Part shown: one piece after another, positions 55,112-64,000 of the stretch
Position numbering within the stretch: the first letter of the stretch is position 1
How the letters are laid out: each line of letters begins with the position of its first letter
Source of the DNA: Prochilodus magdalenae
Lineage: Eukaryota; Chordata; Actinopteri; Characiformes; Prochilodontidae
Direction: 5' to 3'
DNA: 64,000 nucleotides
Assembly (NCBI GenBank): GCA_024036415.1
Contig: JAMWET010003145.1
Coordinates: 23,501-87,500, forward strand
Notes under the pieces: generated by a model
The model's database searches: none
Seen by the model: only the letters and a program-made list of their open reading frames with translations
What the model was told of the DNA's origin: nothing
Program-made: the position numbers and the translations under genes

Positions 55112-57040
55112 GTGGTCCCTCTACTCTGGAACTACCTTCTCCTCCAGACGTCCTTCTACTCTGGAACTACCTTCTCCTCCAGACGTCCCTCTACTCTGGA
55201 GCTACCTTCTCCTCCAGACGTCCCTCTACTCTGGAACTACCTTCTCCTCCAGACGTCCCTCTACTCTGGAACTACCTTCTCCTCCAGACGTCCCTCTACT
55301 CTGGAACTACCTTCTCCTCCAGATGTCCCTCTACTCTGGAACTACCTTCTCCTCCAGACGTCCCTCTACTCTGGAGCTACCTTCTCCTCCAGACGTCCCT
55401 CTACTCTGGACCTACCATCTCCTCCAGACGTCCCTCTACTCTGGAGCTACCTTCTCCTCCAGACGTCCCTCTACTCTGGAGCTACCTTCTCCTCCAGACG
55501 TCCTTCTACTCTGGAACTACCTTCTCCTCCAGACGTCCCTCTACTCTGGAACTACCTTCTCCTCCAGACGTCCTTCTACTCTGGAACTACCTTCTCCTCC
55601 AGACGTCCCTCTACTCTGGAGCTACCTTCTCCTCCAGACGTCCCTCTACTCAGGAACTACCTTCTCCTCCAGACGTCCCTCTACTCTGGAACTACCTTCT
55701 CCTCCAGACGTCCCTCTACTCTGGAACTACCTTCTCCTCCAGACGTCCCTCTACTCTGGAACTACCTTCTCCTCCAGACGTCCCTCTACTCGGGAACTAC
55801 CTTCTCCTCCAGACGTCCCTCTACTCGGGAACTACCTTCTCCTCCAGATGTCCCTCTACTCTGGAACTACCTTCTCCTCCAGACGTCCCTCTACACGTGA
55901 ACTACCTTCTCCTCCAGACGTCCCTCTACTCGGGAACTACCTTCTCCTCCAGACGTCCCTCTACTCGGGAACTACCTTCTCCTCCAGACGTCCTTCTACT
56001 CTGGAACTACCTTCTTCTCCAGACGTCCCTCTACTCTGGAGCTACCTTCTCCTCCAGACGTCCCTCTACTCTGGAGCAACCTTCTCCTCCAGACGACCTT
56101 CTACTCTGGAGCTACCTTCTCCTCCAGACGTCCCTCTACACTGGAACTACCTTCTTCTCCAGACGTCCCTCTACTCTGGAGCTACCATCTCCTCCAGACG
56201 TCCCTCTACTCTGGAACTACCTTCTCCTCCAGACGTCCCTCTACTCTGGAACTACCTTCTCCTCCAGACGTCCCTCTACTCTGGAACTACCATCTCCTCC
56301 AGTCCTCCCTCTACTCTGGAACTACCTTCTCCTCCAGACGTCCCTCTACTCTGGAACTACCTTCTTCTCCAGACGTCCCTCTACTCTGGAACTACCTTCT
56401 CCTCCAGACGTCCCTCTACTCTGGAACTACCTTCTTCTCCAGACGTCCCTCTACTCTGGAACTACCTTCTCCTCCAGACGTCCTTCTACTCTGGAACTAC
56501 CTTCTCCTCCAGACGTCCCTCTACTCTGGAGCTACCTTCTCCTCCAGACGTCCCTCTACACGGGAACTACCTTCTCTTCCATACGTCCCTCTACTCTGGA
56601 ACTACCTTCTCCTCCAGATGTCCCTCTACTCTGGAACTACCTTCTCCTCCAGACGTCCCTCTACTCTGGAGCTACCTTCTCCTCCAGATGTCCCTCTACT
56701 CTGGAACTACCTTCTCCTCCAGACGTCCCTCTACTCTGAAACTACCTTCTCCTCCAGACGTCCTTCTACTCTGGAGCTACCTTCTCCTCCAGACGTCCCT
56801 CTACTCTGGAGCTACCTTCTCCTCCAGACGTCCCTCTACTCTGGAACTACCTTCTCCTCCAGACGTCCCTCTACTCTGGAACTACCTTCTCCTCCAGACG
56901 TCCCTCTACTCTGGAACTACCTTCTCCTCCAGACGTCCCTCTACTCTGGAACTACCTTCTCCTCCAGACGTCCCTCTACTCGGGAACTACCTTCTCTTCT
57001 AGACGTCCCTCCACTAAAGATCTACCTTCTCCTCCAGAAA
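55112..57040 (-). repeat. 35-bp minisatellite in presumed vma21 intron 1, about 55 copies
   Basis: CTACTCTGG recurs at 55261 and 55296, an exact 35-base period. Units contain AACTACCTTCTCCTCCAG followed by ACGTCCCT, with the palindrome GACGTC. Variation is mostly single-base (GGAACTAC or GGAGCTAC, CTCTGG or CTCGGG). As 35 is not a multiple of 3 and the unit has no stop in any plus frame, all plus frames read the same 35-residue repeat shifted unit by unit, giving two open frames of more than 550 codons that are artefacts. On the vma21 sense strand the array is purine-rich. Confidence 0.97.
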
Positions 57041-57560
57041 GCAAACACAAACATACAAAAGCGCTGATACACACAGCTTTCTGTTAGCGGTTGGGTCGTT
57101 GTTACCAGTGTGCTCCATGATCACTGTTGCGTGGTCACAGATCCAAGTAACACTCGCTCCGTAAATGGTGCGGCATGTACATTCTGGCACCTGCTGGACT
57201 ATTTAAGGTGGAAAGGAACAACCGCAATAAGCTGGTGCGGTGGTGAGGAGCGAGTGTTGTAAGCCGAGTTGTACACAGTGGCTCTGTGGCTGTGCGCTGG
57301 TGTAAATTTAAAACAACAGCCAAAAGAAACACCACTAAATCAGAACAAGGAAGCTGGTGAACAGGAAGCTGCCTTCAGCCGCCTCCTGACCGCAGACGAA
57401 GATCATTTACTGCCGTCTATCAGTTTCTTTCCACACGAACAACAACGTTTGGTCCTCGATAAAAGCTCCTTGTGGTTTCCTGGTCAGACTCCGGGTCAAA
57501 GCCTTTACCTCGTCAGCCAAGGCTCTCGTTACTTGAAAAGAGTCCAGAACTGACTCAGTT
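57041..57560. other. Presumed intron sequence, nothing recognised
   Basis: No exon 1 candidate and no repeat unit supported. Confidence 0.4.
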
Positions 57561-57564
57561 ATCG

Positions 57565-57875
57565 TTCTAGCTCTTTCTTTGTGCTGAGGAAGAGAAGAAG
57601 AGATGTCTAGAGTTGATAAGCTGAGCTACAGTTCTTACACCAACGAAGAAGAACAAAGTCTGGTGTTAGTGGCCTCAAATGTTAGCCTAGCTAATGTTAG
57701 CAGCTACTGGTACAGCCAAAGTGGCAGAGCCAAGGCTAGCTATATTAGCTTTAGCTGGACAGCACAAAGAACAGCTAACAACGGTCTAGCCAAGGGTTTC
57801 CACAAAGGGCCAGTTTGGTGCATGTCCATAACGTTAGTTAGCTTAGCTAGCTAGCTAGCTAGCATTAGAGCCAAA
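57565..57875 (+). repeat. Dispersed repeat C, copy 3
   Basis: TTCTAGCTCTTTCTTTGTG starts a stretch matching 25913-26040 and 42964-43345. It ends in GCTAGCTAGCTAGCTAGC, a run of overlapping palindromes, at about 57845-57865. This is the longest uninterrupted copy. Confidence 0.75.
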
Positions 57876-58610
57876 CTGTGTTTTTCTGTAATGGTGTAAG
57901 AATTATAACTCAGCTTATCAATAGATTTAGCCCCGCCTTCAAGCCACATCGTCAGACGACTGTTTTCTGGGTCTTCAATTAAGAAAACTTCACTCCTCTA
58001 ATGCTAGAGTACTGTCTACAATGTGCACTTATCTAGAACTCACTTATCTAGTACATTGTCAGTTTGGTCTGAATTCCCTCTTGAAGCGTTCCCTATCGGA
58101 CACCGGGTGAGACGCTGCTGTGTATGAAAGCGAATGCCTGGAACTGTCGTGCGTTATTTCCATATGGTCCAAATAATCTCCAGCTGTTTGAACGGCCGGT
58201 GTTCAGCAGGCCGTACGCCCCGTCCTGCAGCTGAGCTCGGTGTGCAGATGGAGTTAAGCGGCTCTGGGTTTGGACGGTTAGTGTGTTTGATTTGTGTGGA
58301 AATGAAAGCTCACTGATCTTTTAGTAACGGCTATTAATAAAAACTTAAACCACCAAATACTGAACACTCGGAGTACAATACCTGATCTACTGAAACCTGA
58401 GCTCTAAATCTGGGTCCTCACACGATGTCACATGTAAGTCTCTCAGGTGTTGAGTTACCTGTCACTCCCAGTTCGTTACCATGAGCGGAGGAGGTGTGTG
58501 GAAAGTGCCGATTGTAACCTTCCAGTCACGTCTCCCAGCGGAGGAGGAGGGATTTATGATGATGTCAGTTCGGTATGAAGTTATTGTAGCGTGCAGAAAG
58601 ACAATCTAAC
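57876..58610. other. Presumed intron sequence, nothing recognised
   Basis: Moderately GC-rich around 58080-58320, but neither strand gives a plausible vma21 exon 1. No other feature supported. Confidence 0.4.
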
Positions 58611-58614
58611 ACTG

Positions 58615-60510
58615 AGAACCCGACAAAATCCGGATATTAACTTTATTATGGATGAATTTATTTATAACTTTATTCTGGATATGAATTTAATTAGGACTTT
58701 ATTCTAGATATGAATTTAATTAGGACTTTATTCTGGATGTTAATTTTATTATAGCTTTATTCTGGATATGAATTTTATTATAACTTTATTCTGGATTGAA
58801 TTTTATTATAACTTTATTCTGGATTGAATTTATTTATAACTTTATTCTGGATATGAATTTATTTATAACTTTATTCTAGATATGAATTTTATTATAACTT
58901 TATTCTAGATATGAATTTAATTAGGACTTTATTCTGGATGTTAATTTTATTATAGCTTTATTCTGGATATGAATTTTATTATAACTTTATTCTGGATTGA
59001 ATTTATTTATAACTTTATTCTGGATATGAATTTATTTATAACTTTATTCTAGATATGAATTTTATTATAACTTTATTCTAGATATGAATTTAATTAGGAC
59101 TTTATTCTGGATGTTAATTTTATTATAGCTTTATTCTGGATATGAATTTTATTATAACTTTATTCTGGATATGAATTTATTTATAACTTTATTCTGGATA
59201 TGAATTTATTTATAACTTTATTCTGGATAAAAAATTATTTATAACTTTATTCCGGATATGAATTTAATTATGACTTTCATCTGGATGTTAATTTTATTGG
59301 AACTTCATTCTGGATATTAAGATTATTAGAAACCCATTATAGTTAGTAATGTTATTATAACTTTATTATGGACGTTAATTTTATTAGAACTTTATTCTGA
59401 ATATGAATTTTACTGGAAATATATTCTAAGTTTATTAGAAATCCATTCTAGTTCTACTTTATTGGAACTTCATTCTGGATATTAAGATTATTAGAAATCC
59501 ATTATAGTTAGTAATTTTATTATAACTTTATTATAGATTTTATTAGAATTTTATTCAGGATATGAATTTTACTGGAAATATATTCTAAGTTTATTAGAAA
59601 TCCATTCTAGTTCTACTTTATTGGAACTTAATTCTAGATATAAATGTTATTGTAATCTCACAGACAGGTCTCCAATCAGACGAGAAGGTTATTGTAGATG
59701 CAGAAAGAAAGTCTAAAAATGGAGAACCTGATGACACGAAATGGAAATCAGACTCAGATGAAATTCTTTATGTGACTACAGGTCATTTGTAATTACATCT
59801 AAATAACTCTGTACATCAGAAATAATGTTTAATATGAATAGGCATATTAATATTTACTGTTATTAAGAACTATTTTATCAGTTTACACTGATCACATGGG
59901 GGGTGGTAGTACAATATGTTTCATCCTAGTTCGTTCATTTTATTAAAATTTTGTTCTGCATGTTCATTTAATTAGAAAATAGTAAATTTTCTTAGAACTT
60001 TATTCTAGATAATATTTTTTTTATTAATTCTTGGAATTAATTCTATTAGAACTTCTTTATGGCTGTAATTTTATTAGAATTTAATTTAAACTTTGTTCTA
60101 AAACAGTGTTCAGCATGTTAATTTGTTAGAACTTAATTCCAGATTTTTTTAAGTTTCTAAGAGCTTTATTCTAGATGTTAAGTGTATTAATAGTCTTGGA
60201 TATTAATTTAATCAGTACTTCAATTCTGACATTAATTTTAGTAATACTTCGTTCTGGAGATTAGAACTTCATTGTTGATGTTAAAATTATTCAAATCTCA
60301 TTCTATTATTTTTATTAGAACTTCATTCTGGACATTATGCTTATTAGAACTTTATTTTTGGTGCTAGTTTTATTTGGAGTCATTCTGGATACCGTGTTGT
60401 TTAGAACATTCTGGACGTTAATTTTATTAGAACTTAATCCTACGTTTATTAGAACTTTATTTTGGATATTAATATTTATATCATTATGGATATTAAGTTT
60501 ATTTGAACTT
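58615..60510. repeat. 29-bp AT-rich tandem array, left block
   Basis: Units of the form ACTTTATTCTGGATATGAAT followed by TTTATTATA repeat with a 29-base period in 58620-59290 (about 23 units) and then decay. The decayed part 59290-60510 contains TTATTAGAACTTCATTCTGG intermediates. The units align without gaps to those of the array at 61.2-63.5 kb. Confidence 0.92.
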
Positions 60511-61200
60511 TATTCTGGGTGTTTTAATTAACTGAATTCAGTAGTGAAACAGGTGATGAGCAGTTGCATCACGAAAGAAACATTTCATTCATTTATCTGC
60601 AGTATTTTCTGTTATTTGATTGAATACAGCCTTTGTAACTATTTTAACTATGATTTCAATCAGAAGCATTGGACCGCTAACCTCGCTGGTCAACAAAGGG
60701 TTAAACCACAGTCTGTAAAGTTTGGGCTTTAATGTTCTGCGGGTTGTCACGTCCTCCTCTACACACGTTCTAACGTTCTAATACTCAATAATAAAAATAA
60801 TGAAGCTACAATAACTTTTACACCTGATATAGTTTTATGGCACTGTTTATTTTTTCACCCAACAAATACTCAGAGCTGTGCACCGCCAGGAGTGTTCAAA
60901 CCTCACACCTGTACAAACAGAGTTTTGTTATTTAATAATCCGCACACACACAGGCTCAGCGATGGTGACGTCTATACCCCGTGACCTCCTCCTCCCTGAA
61001 CGCCGTCAGCCAGCCCCTGAAATTAGATTTGCTTTCTGAGAAAAGCTCAGGCGCAGCAGAGGTCGTCTGAGGTCGCCCACAGTCCACGGATACAGAGCGT
61101 GTACAGGTACTCCGGATAAGTCCAGCCAGGCGGCATTTCGCAAGCCGGTTTCTGAGCGCGTTCCAGCCTGCGGTCAAAGGCGACATCGCGGCCCACCTCG
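60511..61200. other. Spacer between the two 29-bp arrays, with a GC-rich island
   Basis: 60950-61200 is GC- and CpG-rich compared with the surrounding AT-rich arrays. The minus strand has two overlapping open frames here (one 92 codons, 60956-61234; another from about 61223 to a stop at 61049-61047). Both run into the array and neither is recognised. This could be a remnant promoter or a distal exon of something unknown; evidence is weak. Confidence 0.3.
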
Positions 61201-61204
61201 AGGG

Positions 61205-63535
61205 TGGACACTTCATACGGGACGCTAGGTTCATTAGAAATTCATACTGGACATTAGGTTCATTAGAAATTCATACTGGACATTAGGTTCATTAGAAATT
61301 CATACTGGGCGTTAGGTTCATTAGAACTTCATACTGGACGTTAGGTTCATTAGAACTTCATACTGGACGTTAGGTTCATTAGAACTTCATACTGGACGTT
61401 AGGTTCATTAGAACTTCATACTGGACGTTAGGTTTCATTTAGAACGTTGGTTTCATTAGAACTTCATACTGGATATTAGGTTCAATAGAACTTCATACTG
61501 GACATTAGGTTCAATAGAACTTCATACTGGATATTAGGTTCAATAGAACTTCATACTGGACATTAGGTTCATTAGAACTTCATACTGGGCGTTAGGTTCA
61601 TTAGAACTTCATACTGGACGTTAGGTTCATTAGAACTTCATACTGGACGTTAGGTTCATTAGAACTTCATACTGGACGTTAGGTTCATTAGAACTTCATA
61701 CTGGATATTAGGTTCATTAGAACTTCCTACTGGACGTTAGGTTCATTAGAACTTCATACTGGATATTAGGTTCATTAGAACTTCATACTGGACATTAGGT
61801 TCATTAGAACTTCATACTGGACATTAGGTTCATTAGAACTTCATACTGGATATTAGGTTCATTAGAACTTCATACTGGATATTAGGTTCATTAGAACTTC
61901 ATACCGGACATTAGGTTCATTAGAACTTCATACTGGACATTAGGTTCATTAGAACTTCATACTGGATATTAGGTTCATTAGAACTTCATACTGGGCGTTA
62001 GGTTCATTAGAACTTCATACTGGATATTAGGTTCATTAGAACTTCATACTGGACGTTAGGTTCATTAGAACTTCATACTGGATATTAGGTTCATTAGAAC
62101 TTCATACTGGACATTAGGTTCATTAGAACTTCATACCGGATATTAGGTTCATTAGAACTTCATACTGGACATTAGGTTCATTAGAACTTCATACTGGATA
62201 TTAGGTTTATTAGAACTTCATACTGGATATTAGGTTCATTAGAACTTCATACTGGATATTAGGTTTATTAGAACTTCATACTGGATATTAGGTTCATTAG
62301 AACTTCATACCGGATATTAGGTTCATTAGAACTTCATACTGGACATTAGGTTCATTAGAACTTCATACTGGATAGGTTCATGGATAGGACTGGACTGGAT
62401 AGGTTCATTAGAACTTCATACTGGACATTAGGTTCGTTAGAACTTCATACTGGACATTAGGTTCGTTAGAACTTCATACTGGATATTAGGTTCATTAGAA
62501 CTTCATACTGGACATTAGGTTCATTAGAACTTCATACTGGACATTAGGTTTATTAGAACTTCATACTGGACATTAGGTTCATTAGAACTTCATACTGGAC
62601 ATTAGGTTCATTAGAACTTCATACCGGACGTTAGGTTCATTAGAACTTCATACCGGACGTTAGGTTCGTTAGAACTTCATACCGGACGTTAGGTTTATTA
62701 GAACTTCATACTGGATATTAGGTTCAATAGAACTTCATACCGGATATTAGGTTCATTATAACTTCATACCGGACATTAGGTTCATTATAACTTCATACTG
62801 GCTATTAGGTTCATTAGAACTTCATACCGGATATTAGGTTCATTAGAACTTCATAACGGACATTAGGTTTATTAGAACTTCATACCGGATATTAGGTTCG
62901 TTAGAACTTCATACCGGACGTTAGGTTCATTAGAACTTCATACTGGACGTTAGGTTCATTAGAACTTCATACTTAACATTAGGTTCATTAGAACTTCATA
63001 CCGGACGTTAGGTTCATTAGAACTTCATACCGGACGTTAGGTTCGTTAGAACTTCATACTGGACATTAGGTTCATTATAACTTCATACCGGACGTTAGGT
63101 TCATTAGAACTTCATACCGGACGTTAGGTTCGTTAGAACTTCATACTGGATATTAGGTTCGTTAGAACTTCATACTGGATATTAGGTTCGTTAGAACTTC
63201 ATACTGGACATTAGGTTCATTAGAACTTCATACTGGACGTTAGGTTCATTAGAACTTCATACTGGACATTAGGTTCATTAGAACTTCATACCGGACGTTA
63301 GGTTCATTAGAACTTCATACCGGACGTTAGGTTCGTTAGAACTTCATACTGGATATTAGGTTCGTTAGAACTTCATACTGGATATTAGGTTCGTTAGAAC
63401 TTCATACTGGACATTAGGTTCATTAGAACTTCATACTGGACGTTAGGTTCGTTAGAACTTCATACCGGACGTTAGGTTCGTTAGAACTTCATACTGGACA
63501 TTAGGTTCATTAGAACTTCATACTGGATATGAATG
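61205..63535. repeat. 29-bp tandem array, right block, about 80 copies
   Basis: TTAGGTTCATTAGAACTTCA followed by TACTGGACA repeats with an exact 29-base period (for example 61563 and 61592). Copies differ mainly at a few fixed positions (ACG, ACA or ATA before TTAGG; CTGG or CCGG; TTCATT or TTCGTT), giving clear variant classes. One scrambled patch occurs at 62370-62410. Confidence 0.97.
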
Positions 63536-63700
63536 TTATAGGTATTAGCCTATACTGAGGGGTCGAGTATTGGTGCATAAGTAGCCTAAATATAATATGC
63601 AAATGAGCTCTGTTCCGTGATTGGCTGCCCTAACTGTGTGTATGTGTATATATATATATATATAAACACGTCTTATAATGCAAGTGGGCGGAGCTAATTT
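63536..63700 (+). repeat. Dispersed repeat E copy with (TA)n
   Basis: ATGCAAATGAGCTCTGTTCC followed by GTGATTGGCTGCCC matches the repeats at 24865 (minus) and 45001. A TA run of about ten units lies at 63644-63663. Confidence 0.65.
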
Positions 63701-64000
63701 GTTTTTGAGAGATCACAGGTCTCACAAGCCTTAGCTAGGTCCTGTCCTAGTGAAGCTAGCCGTGTTTCTAGTCAGGTCTTTAAGGGTTCCTCGGTACAGA
63801 CAATGGTTCTGTTTGGAAGAAGGTACATCAGCTGGCCTAAAGGTTCTTTACTCTAGCTATATGGAACCCAAAAGGGTTCTGCTGTTGTTCTAAGTCTGAA
63901 ACAGCACTAGCTGAGGAACCCTGGACTCGGACTGGGCTCCTCGCTGCAGGTTTCCCGTTCCGTCCTAAACGGTGCAGCAGGTACTCTCTGGCTCCTCGGA
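63701..64000. other. GGTTCT/AGAACC-rich DNA at the right edge
   Basis: AAAGGTTCTTTACTC, GGAACCCAAAAGGGTTC and GAGGAACCCTGG recall the words in 1-1500, so a copy of the same dispersed family is likely. No exon is recognised. Confidence 0.4.

Noticed and set aside
55069..57002. Two overlapping plus-strand open frames of more than 550 codons
   Set aside because: They are the 35-bp minisatellite read through without stops; all plus frames give the same 35-residue repeat in shifted phase, on the strand opposite to vma21. No gene-like ends.
58060..58260. vma21 exon 1
   Set aside because: The minus strand was read for the expected short N-terminus followed by a phase-1 donor; neither the 58.1-58.3 kb nor the 60.9-61.2 kb GC-rich stretch gives it.

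Overview
This is vertebrate nuclear DNA, almost certainly from a teleost and probably an otophysan fish (characin or catfish type). The evidence is the mix of repeats: Tc1/mariner transposase remnants, a short inverted-terminal-repeat element found widely in otophysan genomes, a tRNA-derived SINE, dinucleotide and tetranucleotide microsatellites, and TAGTGCACTA-rich tandem repeats. The only host gene I can establish is the 3' part of vma21 (V-ATPase assembly chaperone) on the minus strand: exon 3 at 54249-54391 and exon 2 at 54768-54877. Both junctions have good splice signals and the reading phase matches the vertebrate gene. Exon 1 was not found up to the right edge, so everything from 54878 to 64000 is probably intron 1.

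Layout. 1-7400: repeat-derived intergenic DNA with a foldback element, a 280-bp tandem duplication, a CpG-rich island with an orphan splice donor (about 3600-4110) and a degraded TGACATCA-containing repeat. 7430-10500: about 3 kb almost lacking C on the plus strand, made of two G+T minisatellites. 10780-11290: an intact inverted-repeat element. 12.2-16.7 kb: an 87-bp array followed by a 41-bp array. 17.6-23.8 kb: Tc1 fragments, a pyrimidine array, and a second copy of the 10.8-kb element in which an internal motif has grown into a minisatellite. 24-32.6 kb: nested short transposon-like repeats and a 175-bp tandem repeat. 32.6-34.2 kb: a C3TA2-type telomere-like array. 34.3-37.4 kb: CpG-rich promoter-like DNA with CRE sites, GA and CT tracts. 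37.5-39.4 kb: a 52-bp and a 47-bp array. 40-41.2 kb: three copies of a LINE reverse-transcriptase fragment, two of them joined to a SINE-like piece. 42-53 kb: dispersed repeats and an AT-rich 285-bp repeat. 53.3-54.9 kb: a deleted Tc1 element followed by vma21. 55.1-63.5 kb: three large arrays (35 bp, 29 bp, 29 bp) in the presumed first intron.

By eye, tandem arrays occupy roughly 20 kb of the 64 kb, which would suit a subtelomeric or otherwise minisatellite-prone region (inference). I found no bacterial, phage or CRISPR system. Most long open frames here are by-products of stop-free tandem repeats. The best leads are the transposon-born minisatellite at 23.0-23.8 kb, the transposon-supplied candidate poly(A) signal of vma21, the splice-site-like 35-bp array next to vma21 exon 2, and the pair of related 29-bp arrays.
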